A stretch of 8,159 nt of DNA from an uncultured Clostridia bacterium (GCA_945948775.1 CAMFCK010000025.1:1-8159); one strand, 5' to 3'; numbered from the stretch's first letter, positions 1 to 5,520 are shown. Notes: generated by a model from the sequence alone, not told the origin. A program made the numbers and translations.

Positions 1-2
1 AC

Positions 3-356
3 TCGCCAGAATTCAAAGCATCTGTTATAATGGATATGCGGGAACATCGATTATCGTATTGTGAAACGGTTAGAAAGTATGAATTAGGCAGTACACAAAG
101 CGGAGCTGCAATAGGGCTTTTGCAAAGGTGGGAACGCATATTTTTAGAAGAAGGAGCTGAAGGTCTAATGAAAGAAAGACGAGGCAGAGCATGCAAAGCA
201 AGTGGAACACAAAAAGGTCACCCACCTAAACTTGACAAGAAAGTTGAAGAAGATTTAATTGCAGAAAATCAGCGTCTTAGAATGGAGATAGATTACTTAA
301 AAAAACTGAGTGCCTTAGTACTTGCGGAAGAGCGAAAGAACGGGAAAAGGCGTTAA
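3..356 (+). CDS. IS3-family transposase OrfA (5' partial)
   Basis: Helix-turn-helix subunit of an IS3-family transposase; in this family OrfA binds the terminal repeats and also forms the N-terminal part of the OrfAB fusion. The frame is open to the left edge, and the residues before the first Met at base 30 (SPEFKASVI) are typical OrfA sequence, so the real start lies outside the window. The part reading ETVRKYELG followed by LLQRWERIFLEEGAEGL is the second helix-turn-helix half typical of IS150-like OrfA. The C-terminal segment (AENQRLRMEIDYLKKLSALV) is the leucine-zipper-like coiled coil used for multimerisation. The gene ends at TAA 354-356 inside the start region of OrfB, where a -1 frameshift would join the two. 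Confidence 0.9.
   Translation, partial: SPEFKASVIMDMREHRLSYCETVRKYELGSTQSGAAIGLLQRWERIFLEEGAEGLMKERRGRACKASGTQKGHPPKLDKKVEEDLIAENQRLRMEIDYLKKLSALVLAEERKNGKRR
344..349 (+). other. Probable -1 ribosomal frameshift site between OrfA and OrfB
   Basis: OrfA is in frame 3 and OrfB in frame 2, which is the -1 relation of IS3 elements. Just before the OrfA stop codon the sequence GGGAAAAGG gives an A-AAA-G slippery run at 345-349. In the -1 frame the downstream codons read EKALIIAELRHFYPLKDLL, which is the conserved N-terminus of IS3 OrfB, so homology continues well upstream of the first start-like codon of OrfB. No convincing stimulatory hairpin was seen after the slippery run. The exact slip codon is inferred. 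Confidence 0.65.
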
Positions 357-394
357 TTATCGCTGAACTAAGGCATTTTTATCCGCTTAAAGAT

Positions 395-1195
395 TTGTTG
401 AGATTGTCAGGTATTGCAAGAAGCACATTTTACTATTATCTGAAATCAAAAGACACCGATAAATACAAAGAAGTTAAAGACGACATACTTATCATATTTA
501 ATCAAAACAAAGGTAGATACGGATACAGAAGAATACTATCTGTACTTAAGCAAAAAGGATATACAATTAACCATAAAACCGTATTAAAACTGATGAATGA
601 GCTTAACATCAAGGGAAAACAGTGCAAAAACGGAAAATATCATTCGTACAAAGGGGAGGTTGGCAAAATTGCAGATAATCTGCTTCAAAGAGATTTTACA
701 GCAACAAAACCGTTTGAAAAACTAACAACTGATGTAACCGAATTCAAGGTATGTGATGATAAAGTATATTTATCGCCAGTAATGGATTTATACAATCGGG
801 AAATTGTATCATATTCTATTTTATTAAGTCCAAACTTATGGCAAATCAGAGAAATGCTTGATGGTTTGTTTAAGAAACTTCCTGCTGATGCAAAGCCATT
901 ATTCCATTCTGACCAAGGCTGGCAATATCAGCATGCGGAATACCAACGGTTGCTATCAGAACATAATATCATACAAAGTATGTCCAGGAAAGGCAATTGC
1001 ATTGACAATGGAGCAATGGAAAATTTCTTTGGTAGATTAAAGGTTGAAATGTTTTATGGTGAAAAATTCGAAAGCGTTAACGCTTTCATTGATGAATTGA
1101 AAAGATACATTGATTACTATAACAACGAAAGAATTTCTATGAAACTAAAAGGAATGAGTCCGGTGCAATACCGAACTCATTCGCAAGCAAGTTAA
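395..1195 (+). CDS. IS3-family transposase OrfB, DDE integrase domain
   Basis: Catalytic subunit of the transposase. Residues 1-60 contain the HTH_21-type region (IARSTFYYYLK, then GRYGYRRI). From about residue 105 runs the rve/RNase H-fold integrase core with all three metal-binding acidic residues visible: D113 in LTTDVTEF, D173 in FHSDQGWQY and E209 in DNGAMENFFGRLK. The second and third are separated by 35 residues, the DD(35)E spacing of the family. The C-terminus (YYNNERISMKLKGMSPVQYR) is also typical and complete. The TTG at 395 has no ribosome binding site and lies inside conserved sequence, so the protein is more likely made as an OrfAB frameshift product starting outside the window. 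No internal stop or deletion is seen. Confidence 0.93.
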   Translation: MLRLSGIARSTFYYYLKSKDTDKYKEVKDDILIIFNQNKGRYGYRRILSVLKQKGYTINHKTVLKLMNELNIKGKQCKNGKYHSYKGEVGKIADNLLQRDFTATKPFEKLTTDVTEFKVCDDKVYLSPVMDLYNREIVSYSILLSPNLWQIREMLDGLFKKLPADAKPLFHSDQGWQYQHAEYQRLLSEHNIIQSMSRKGNCIDNGAMENFFGRLKVEMFYGEKFESVNAFIDELKRYIDYYNNERISMKLKGMSPVQYRTHSQAS

Positions 1196-1200
1196 TATTA

Positions 1201-1230
1201 AATTTTGTCTAAACTTTTGGGTTCACTTCA
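1201..1230 (+). repeat. Right terminal inverted repeat of the IS3-family element
   Basis: Five bases after the OrfB stop the sequence AATTTTGTCTAAACTTTTGG continues to GTTCACTTCA at 1230. Read from the outside on the minus strand it begins TGAAGTGAACCC and continues to TTTAGACA, which matches the general form of IS3/IS150-group ends (TG at the tip, a CCC-A-run, then a GACA block). The left copy is outside the window, so the assignment rests on this resemblance alone. Confidence 0.65.
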
Positions 1231-1257
1231 TAACGCAACACCCTCTTTTTTCTTAAT

Positions 1258-2688
1258 CTAAAATCTGAAATCTCTCTGTCCGCCCTCAAGGTCGAACAAA
1301 TGCTGTTTAGCAATCTCACGCACCTTGTCATTAGTGATATTATTTATCTGTTCTGCAATTATTTTCTCACCCTTTTTCACGGTATCCTCCGAAGCATAGT
1401 CCTCAAGGTATTCCTTAAGCGTCATAAGGGCATTTGGCAGGCAGCAGTTTGCAATCTGTCCCGCCTTAACGAGCGACATAAACCTGTCGCCGGTTCTGCC
1501 CTCTCTGTAACAGGCGGTGCAGAAGCTTGGAATATATCCGAGCGACAAAAGCCAGTTCACCACCTCGTCAAGAGTGCGGCTGTCCTCAACGTCAAATTGG
1601 GCGGAGTGTTCATCTTCCGGCTCGCCCTCGTCCGCATATCCGCCGACGCTTGTTTTCGAACCGCCGCTTATCTGTGAAATACCAAGCTCAAGCACTCGTT
1701 CACGGGTTTTCTTCGACTCTCTTGTGGAAATAATCATGCCGGTATACGGTACTGCAATTCTCAGTACAGCAACAATTTTTGCAAAGGTATCATCATCAAT
1801 CGCGTTGGTGAAATCCTCAGGGTTAATGTCCTCCGCCGAACGTATGCGCGGTACGCTTATAGTGTGCGGGCCGACGCCCATCGCGGCTTCAAGATGCTCT
1901 GCGTGCATTAAAAGTCCGACAAAATCATAGCGGTAAAGGTTAAGCCCGAACAGAACTCCGCAGCCCACGTCATCTATGCCGCCTTCCATTGCGCGGTCCA
2001 TTGCCTCGGTGTGATATGCGTAATTATGCTTAGGTCCTGTCGGATGAAGCTCCTCATATGCCTTTTTATTATAGGTTTCCTGAAAAAGTATATATGTACC
2101 TATTCCCGCTTCCTTCAGCTTACGGTAATTCTCTACCGTAGTCGCGGCAATATTTACATTTACACGGCGGATTGCGCCGTTTTTATGCTTGATCGAATAT
2201 ATAGTATTTATGCTCTCCAGCACATATTCAATAGGATTATTCACAGGATCCTCGCCCGTTTCAAGTGCAAGCCGCTTATGCCCCATATCCTGAAGCGCTA
2301 TTACCTCGCGCTTTATATCCTCCTGAGTAAGCTTTTTACGGCATATATTCTTATTCTTTGCATGATAAGGACAGTATGTGCACCCGTTTACGCAGTAGTT
2401 CGACAGGTACAGCGGCGCAAACATTACAATCCTGTTGCCGTAGAATTTTTCCTTTATCCTCCGCGCCAATGCGAACATCTTTTCATTCGAATCAGGCTGA
2501 TCACAATCGAGCAGCACCGCCGCCTCACGATGGGAAAGTCCCTTGCAGTCCTCCGCTCTTTCTATCAGTTTTTCGATAAGCTCGCGGTTTGACTTGTTTT
2601 TCTGCGCATATTCAAGCGTCTGCTGTATCTCCTCGTCATTTATAAAATCCTCTGCCTTTTTTGACATAACGTCATACATAAATATCAT
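1258..2688 (-). CDS. hydG: [FeFe]-hydrogenase maturase HydG (radical SAM tyrosine lyase)
   Basis: HydG cleaves tyrosine to p-cresol, CO and cyanide and delivers an Fe(CO)2(CN) synthon for the 2Fe subcluster of [FeFe] hydrogenase, working with HydE and HydF. The 476-residue length fits. The radical SAM cluster motif CX3CX2C is at C99/C103/C106 (NYCVNGCTYCPYH). The C-terminal auxiliary cluster motif CX2CX22C is at C390/C393/C416 (FCTACYREGRTGDRF ... NCC), which separates HydG from the related thiamine enzyme ThiH. The block ALETGEDPVNNP and the segment SGGSKTSVGGY are also typical. The start at 2688 sits 7 bases after AGGA in AGGAAAGGACT; Met4 or Met8 are weaker alternatives. It follows the Crp/Fnr regulator gene by 91 bases and appears to have its own regulated promoter. 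hydE, hydF and the hydrogenase itself are not in the window. Confidence 0.95.
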   Translation of the reverse strand: MIFMYDVMSKKAEDFINDEEIQQTLEYAQKNKSNRELIEKLIERAEDCKGLSHREAAVLLDCDQPDSNEKMFALARRIKEKFYGNRIVMFAPLYLSNYCVNGCTYCPYHAKNKNICRKKLTQEDIKREVIALQDMGHKRLALETGEDPVNNPIEYVLESINTIYSIKHKNGAIRRVNVNIAATTVENYRKLKEAGIGTYILFQETYNKKAYEELHPTGPKHNYAYHTEAMDRAMEGGIDDVGCGVLFGLNLYRYDFVGLLMHAEHLEAAMGVGPHTISVPRIRSAEDINPEDFTNAIDDDTFAKIVAVLRIAVPYTGMIISTRESKKTRERVLELGISQISGGSKTSVGGYADEGEPEDEHSAQFDVEDSRTLDEVVNWLLSLGYIPSFCTACYREGRTGDRFMSLVKAGQIANCCLPNALMTLKEYLEDYASEDTVKKGEKIIAEQINNITNDKVREIAKQHLFDLEGGQRDFRF

Positions 2689-2717
2689 AGTCCTTTCCTG
2701 CTGTATATACTATGATA

Positions 2718-2760
2718 ATTATATCACAATCCGTATAAAGTGTATGTTGCAGCAGCAACA
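2718..2760 (-). promoter_or_regulatory. Predicted hydG promoter with Crp/Fnr-type operator
   Basis: Reading on the minus strand, a TATAAT box occupies 2723-2718 and no good -35 hexamer stands 16-18 bases upstream. Instead there is a palindrome at 2745-2760, TGTTGC-N4-GCAACA, extended by one A:T pair on each side to 2744-2761. Its half-site geometry (five-base arms TGTTG and CAACA around N6) is that of Crp/Fnr-family operators. If transcription starts 7 bases after the -10 box (2711), the palindrome is centred at -41.5, the class II activator position. The box and palindrome are seen; the role and the start point are inferred. Confidence 0.6.
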
Positions 2761-2779
2761 TTTTATTAAAATTTGCGTA

Positions 2780-3430
2780 TTATAAAATCCTGAAATTATT
2801 TTTATGGTAAGAGATGATCCCCTCTGCGGACATTTTTGAAAGCTCACGCGAGAGCGCGCTGCGCTCTACCCCAAGATAATTAGCCATATCCTGTCGGTCA
2901 AGCGGCAGGGTAAATTCAGTACAGCGCTTATGCTCGGCAAGCTGGGACAGATAGGTGATCACCTTTTCGCGGATAGTCTTTTTTGACAATATCTGAATAC
3001 GATCGTTCATACTAAGGCATTTATGCGCGACTGCGCTTATAAAATTTGCGACTATTTTTGTATGCAGAGGATTATCGGCAAGGTTTTTGCGTATAGGCCC
3101 TGCGTCAAGCCAGACCACACACACATCCTCCACCGCCATTGCGCAGATTGGACTTTCCTTGGCTCCGGTGACCGCCAGCGACTCTCCGAAAATCTCGCCC
3201 TTTGATACCGTTGCCATTATCATGCGGTTGCCGTTTATGTCATCGCATGACACCTGCACAACACCCGACATTATTACTCCGAATCTCGTGATGCTGTCGC
3301 CGAGATTAATTAAAATCCCGCCCTTTTTATAACATGACTCCTGCGCGCTGAGATATTCCAGCGCTCCCGACAGCTCCTCCTGAGTAAGTCCTGCAAATAT
3401 ATATGTTTTTAATAGCAGGCTCATATCCAT
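2780..3430 (-). CDS. Crp/Fnr-family transcriptional regulator
   Basis: A 216-residue protein with the two domains of the family: an N-terminal cyclic-nucleotide-binding-like beta barrel (about residues 10-115, with VSKGEIFGESLAV as the phosphate-cassette-like segment), a long dimerisation helix (about 116-150) and a C-terminal winged helix-turn-helix (about 155-216, with LPLDRQDMANYLGVERSALS and then RELSKM). In the recognition helix the Ser-Arg pair of FNR is kept, but the position of FNR Glu209 is Ser191. The N-terminal Fe-S cysteines of FNR are absent, so it is not an orthodox FNR; clostridial regulators of this kind include HcpR-like heme or NO sensors. The start is well supported by GGAGGTGA 6 bases before ATG. 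The gene precedes hydG in the same direction, with a Crp/Fnr-type palindrome between them. The ligand is unknown. Confidence 0.92.
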   Translation of the reverse strand: MDMSLLLKTYIFAGLTQEELSGALEYLSAQESCYKKGGILINLGDSITRFGVIMSGVVQVSCDDINGNRMIMATVSKGEIFGESLAVTGAKESPICAMAVEDVCVVWLDAGPIRKNLADNPLHTKIVANFISAVAHKCLSMNDRIQILSKKTIREKVITYLSQLAEHKRCTEFTLPLDRQDMANYLGVERSALSRELSKMSAEGIISYHKNNFRIL

Positions 3431-3483
3431 ATCCGCTCACCTCCGATATTAATTCCTGCCATAACGCATACTCCATAATTACT

Positions 3484-3512
3484 ATGATACTATTATTTTT
3501 CGTCACAGTCAA
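3484..3512 (-). promoter_or_regulatory. Sigma-A-type promoter of the Crp/Fnr regulator
   Basis: On the minus strand TTGACT (3512-3507), a 17-base spacer and TATCAT (3489-3484) form a strong housekeeping-type promoter about 50 bases upstream of the regulator start. It stands back to back with a + strand promoter at 3533-3561. Confidence 0.7.
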
Positions 3513-3532
3513 GCAAATTTGCATATTTCTGA

Positions 3533-3571
3533 TTGACAGTCCGCTCCGTTTTGTATATAACTAATTAGTTA
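3533..3571 (+). promoter_or_regulatory. Near-consensus promoter overlapped by a MarR-type palindrome
   Basis: TTGACA (3533-3538), a 17-base spacer and TATAAC (3556-3561) match the sigma-A consensus at 11 of 12 positions. A perfect 14-base palindrome, TAACTAATTAGTTA, covers 3558-3571 and so overlaps the -10 box and the likely start of transcription. Palindromes of this AT-rich form are typical of MarR-family repressor sites. A second, outer dyad (CCGCTCCGT 3541-3549 against ACGGAACGG 3579-3587, one mismatch) has almost the same centre. No gene follows that I can recognise, and no MarR gene is in the window. Confidence 0.6.
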
Positions 3572-3764
3572 AAAATTTACGGAACGGTGACTTCAAAATG
3601 GCCGCATTGGGAAAAATGCATCCGATATGAAATCAGCGTTCCCTCTCCTGCAAAAATAATCATCAGCAGCAAGACTCACCCCGTTGCTGCCGGAAGCTAT
3701 CTATTTTTCAGCGAGGAAATATGACTATCAGCTTGTTTTATGTAATGCTCACTCTCTGTCAAGC
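3572..3764. other. Gene-free stretch after the orphan promoter
   Basis: Nothing recognisable is encoded here. A GGTGA Shine-Dalgarno-like block at 3586-3590 stands 7 bases before an ATG at 3598, but that frame closes after 10 codons. A GTG at 3587 opens a 45-codon frame with no family resemblance I can name. The stretch could be the leader of a small RNA made from the promoter at 3533-3561, or what is left of a lost gene. Confidence 0.4.
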
Positions 3765-3822
3765 TACTGTCCCTGCATTGAATTTATTGTATAATAACAA
3801 TAAATTCAATGCAGGGACAGTA
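3765..3822. repeat. Perfect 26-base inverted repeat with 6-base loop (hairpin element)
   Basis: The arms 3765-3790 and 3797-3822 are exact reverse complements over 26 bases (outer part TACTGTCCCTGCATTG, inner part AATTTATTGT) around the loop ATAATA. Both ends are TA. There is no T-run after either arm, so it does not look like an ordinary intrinsic terminator. Such perfect short palindromes flanked by TA resemble MITE or REP-type mobile repeats, though only one copy is in this window. It lies between the orphan promoter and the secG promoter. Confidence 0.85.
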
Positions 3823-3907
3823 ATATCAATAGTCTTTTTGCAGATTGCCTGTTTGTCAGATCATGCATATACGCAGCAAAAAAAATAAAGAAAATTTAAA
3901 AAATATC

Positions 3908-3935
3908 TTGCCAAATTGAAAAAATGTGGTATAAT
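3908..3935 (+). promoter_or_regulatory. secG promoter
   Basis: TTGCCA (3908-3913), a 16-base spacer and TATAAT (3930-3935) preceded by TGG, which makes an extended -10. The start of transcription would be near 3942, about 35 bases before the secG start codon. The A-rich stretch 3878-3905 just upstream could act as an UP element. Confidence 0.75.
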
Positions 3936-3976
3936 AGATATGTTATTCTAACGTTATGTATAGGAGGGAAAGAAAA

Positions 3977-4219
3977 ATGTCTACATTATTTACGGTTCTG
4001 CATATAATTGTATCCGTTTTGCTGATTGTAGTTGTTTTGCTGCAGGAGGGCAAGGATCCGGGAATGAGAGGCATCTCAGGTGCGGCTCCGGATACCGGTG
4101 ATTCTTTTTTCAGTAAGAATACAGGAAGAACAAAGGCGGCTATGTATTCAAAGCTCACCGCCACTCTCGCAATTCTGTTTTTGATTACAACGATGGTGCT
4201 TGTATTCCTTCAGGTATAA
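3977..4219 (+). CDS. secG: Preprotein translocase subunit SecG
   Basis: SecG is the small non-essential membrane subunit of the SecYEG channel that aids SecA-driven export. The product is 80 residues with two hydrophobic segments, about residues 3-22 and 58-79. Between them lie the conserved LLQEGKDPGMRGISG turn and the FFSKNTGRTKAAMYSKLTA block typical of Gram-positive SecG (Gly-rich loop, then FF.KN.GR). The start is ATG 3977, because AGGAGGG stands 9 bases upstream; an in-frame ATG at 3956 lies before this ribosome binding site and is unlikely. The gene has its own extended -10 promoter and a terminator, so it is monocistronic here, not joined to rnr or smpB as in some Firmicutes. Confidence 0.93.
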   Translation: MSTLFTVLHIIVSVLLIVVVLLQEGKDPGMRGISGAAPDTGDSFFSKNTGRTKAAMYSKLTATLAILFLITTMVLVFLQV

Positions 4220-4281
4220 CAGGCTCAAAACAGCAAACTGACATTGCTGCTTTATTTTAAAGAATATTAAAAGGTATGCAG

Positions 4282-4320
4282 GGACGCTGTGGCACAATAG
4301 TGCTGTATGCGTCCTTTTTT
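4282..4320 (+). terminator. Intrinsic terminator of secG
   Basis: GGACGC (4282-4287) pairs with GCGTCC (4309-4314). Inside this, GCAC and GTGC pair around an AATA loop, with several G:U pairs and one bulge between the two blocks. Six T follow at 4315-4320. It lies about 60 bases after the secG stop. Confidence 0.85.
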
Positions 4321-4415
4321 CCGTTATTAACCGCTGTAAAATACGCTTCTTTGACTAAATATATCCTGCCGTTTTTTTCCGGCGCGTGGAACAGCAGATA
4401 CGAATAAGCAAAGCA

Positions 4416-4450
4416 AAAAAGATTCACTCACACAGCGGGTGAATCTTTTT
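4416..4450 (-). terminator. Bidirectional intrinsic terminator after the decayed hydrolase gene
   Basis: AAAAAGATTCAC (4416-4427) and GTGAATCTTTTT (4439-4450) are exact complements over 12 bases with an 11-base loop, giving a T-run on either strand. secG already has its own terminator, so this one most likely served the minus-strand gene of which only fragments remain at 4516-5083. Confidence 0.75.
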
Positions 4451-4515
4451 GGGATTTTACGCATTTATAAACTCCATTTTTTTAATGGCAACTTTTCATT
4501 GTACATGTTTTTTGC

Positions 4516-4812
4516 TTAGTCCTCCATTACACAGATGCCCATTGAACCGTGCATGACCTCGCCGCGTCCGTTTATATCTGCCTTTACCGCAGAGTCTGCC
4601 CTTTTTGCAGCCTCAGCATATCCCTTATCCAAAAATCCGGTATGTACCGCACGCATCACGGAATATGCAAACGCCGCCGTTGCCGACATTTCAATATAAG
4701 TATCCTCCCTGTCAATTACGGTATGCCAGCAGTTGCCTCTGCCCTTAGCGTCAGCATCGCCGAAATTAAGCGAATCTGACTTACCGAATATCGTCATAAT
4801 CTTTGCATGCAC
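4516..4812 (-). pseudogene. C-terminal fragment of a GH105/GH88-type unsaturated glucuronyl hydrolase
   Basis: From residue 26 of this frame the protein reads GNCWHTVIDREDTYIEMSAT followed by AAFAYSVMRAV, then HTGFLDKGYAEAAKRA. This is the conserved W..V.D...Y.E.SATA.FAY pattern of the alpha/alpha-barrel hydrolases that open unsaturated uronyl ends of pectin or glycosaminoglycan fragments (YteR/YesR/UGL type). Family members are about 350 residues long; here the N-terminal two thirds, including the catalytic Asp region, are missing. The frame stops at VMED, where the family normally continues. After the stop the same frame reads AKNMYNEKLP, perhaps a remnant of the continuation. The first 25 residues do not resemble the family. 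There is no ribosome binding site. A dead fragment; the family call is from motif recognition only. Confidence 0.65.
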
Positions 4813-5035
4813 CGGAACGTCCGGCTCTGTAGGTCAGCTCATTGTAGATATTATACTTGATAAATCCGCTCTGGTTGGATTGCCGGTCTGCCTCGTCCAA
4901 AAGCTTCTGGGGGAAATAGTGTAACGCCAAAAGCACGTCAACGGCAACATTATTTTCCGCAGCCTCGTCAAGCGCTGTAATTACCTCATAAAATCCCACA
5001 TACAGATACGCAAACAGAATATTAAACGCAATCAC
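4781..5035 (-). pseudogene. Fragment, possibly from another glycoside hydrolase barrel
   Basis: An open frame of 84 codons from a GTG without a ribosome binding site; it is open further upstream as far as the yajC terminator hairpin. The stretch ALDEAAENNVAVDVLLALHY, then FPQKLLDEADRQSNQSGFIK and YNI, recalls the part of TIM-barrel glycoside hydrolases (clan GH-A type) where a LLSPHYFP-like segment precedes a GFIKYNI-like one. This resemblance is from memory and weak. The frame ends at 4781 while overlapping the GH105/GH88 fragment in another frame, so a frameshift or a deletion junction lies near 4785-4815. No promoter is seen; the yajC terminator stands directly upstream. Confidence 0.35.
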
Positions 5036-5065
5036 GGGGACAAAGAAAAGAACATCAGCTGATAC

Positions 5066-5099
5066 AAAAAATGCTGCCGCATTTTACTGCGGCAGCATT
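5066..5099 (-). terminator. Intrinsic terminator of yajC
   Basis: On the minus strand AATGCTGCCGC (5099-5089) pairs exactly with GCGGCAGCATT (5080-5070) around an 8-base loop, and the T-run continues to 5066. It begins 5 bases after the yajC stop codon. Confidence 0.9.
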
Positions 5100-5103
5100 C
5101 TAA

Positions 5104-5520
5104 TTACTGGTCGTCATGTATTGTTTCTACTGCTTTAATAGCACTGCGCTCAAACTTAAGCACAGATTTTTCGTTCGGTGTGCCGATATTTCCTGTTTCA
5201 ATATAAACATATTCGTCCTTGATTTTTGAAACCTTGCCGCAGATACCTCCGATGGTGACAACCTTATCGCCTACCCTCATCGCGTCAATCTGCGCCTTTA
5301 ATTCCTTTTCCTTTTTGCGCTGAGGTCTTATCATAATAAAATACAAAAGCGCAATAACCAATATCATAGGAAGCAGCGTTCCTATCATTCCGATGACACC
5401 GCCTGCCGCACTTCCTGCAGCGGCCGCATCCGTACCGGCAGCAGCTCCTGCCGCAGCTCCGCTTCCTGCAACGCCTACGTCTGCTGCGCCGTCGGCAAAT
5501 GCTCTTATAATTCCAAACAT
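5104..5520 (-). CDS. yajC: Preprotein translocase accessory subunit YajC
   Basis: YajC is a single-span inner-membrane protein that associates with SecDF and the Sec channel. The family signature is clear: a membrane segment at about residues 43-63 running into LLYFIMIRPQRKKEKE, then MRVGDKVVTIGGICGKVSKI and the C-terminal FERSAIKAV. The start at 5520 (MFGIIRAF) is preferred because GGAG stands 10 bases upstream; the ATG at 5529 has only 2 bases to the same site. Before the membrane segment lies an unusual tract of about 35 residues made mostly of Ala and Gly, which most YajC proteins (about 90-110 residues) lack. It has its own promoter (5557-5585) and terminator, and so appears monocistronic. 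secD and secF are not adjacent. Confidence 0.92.
   Translation of the reverse strand: MFGIIRAFADGAADVGVAGSGAAAGAAAGTDAAAAGSAAGGVIGMIGTLLPMILVIALLYFIMIRPQRKKEKELKAQIDAMRVGDKVVTIGGICGKVSKIKDEYVYIETGNIGTPNEKSVLKFERSAIKAVETIHDDQ

Larger units (their letters stand above)
1..1230 (+). mobile_element. IS3-family insertion sequence (IS150-like), left end outside window
   Basis: Two overlapping transposase frames in the OrfA/OrfB arrangement of IS3-family elements are followed by a right end that reads, on the minus strand, TGAAGTGAACCCAAAAG and then TTTAGACAAAATT, the usual style of IS3/IS150 terminal repeats. The right boundary is placed at 1230, where the + strand ends in CA. The left inverted repeat and start of OrfA lie before base 1, so the target duplication cannot be checked. 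All visible transposase parts look intact, so the copy may be active or recently arrived. It ends only 27 bases from the hydG stop codon and is convergent with it. A boundary a few bases further right (about 1240, also ending in CA) cannot be excluded. Confidence 0.9.

Noticed and set aside
1258..2688. ThiH (thiamine tyrosine lyase) as an alternative to HydG
   Set aside because: The C-terminal CX2CX22C cluster motif is present, which ThiH lacks, and no thiamine genes are nearby.
2744..2761. The palindrome upstream of hydG as a terminator for the regulator gene
   Set aside because: The stem is only 7 bases and no T-run follows on the minus strand; its position relative to the -10 box fits an operator better.
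3513..3522. GCAAATTTGC palindrome between the two divergent promoters as a possible autoregulatory site
   Set aside because: Only 10 bases, and its half-sites are inverted relative to the TGTTGC-N4-GCAACA site; not enough to call an operator.
3598..3630. A 10-codon frame (MAALGKMHPI) behind a GGTGA site after the orphan promoter
   Set aside because: It could be a leader peptide, but nothing downstream would need one and so short a frame arises easily by chance.
3587..3724. A 45-codon frame from GTG 3587
   Set aside because: No ribosome binding site at a usable distance and no recognisable family.
3721..3888. A 55-codon + strand frame starting MTISLFYVML, with a faint likeness to the C-terminus of AEC-type transporters
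   Set aside because: Half of it is encoded by the perfect palindrome 3765-3822, which explains the sequence without coding. It lacks a full-length counterpart, and the likeness is too weak to count.
4367..4386. Short GCCG/CGGC hairpin with a T7 loop
   Set aside because: Four-base stem with the T-run in the loop instead of after the stem; not a terminator.
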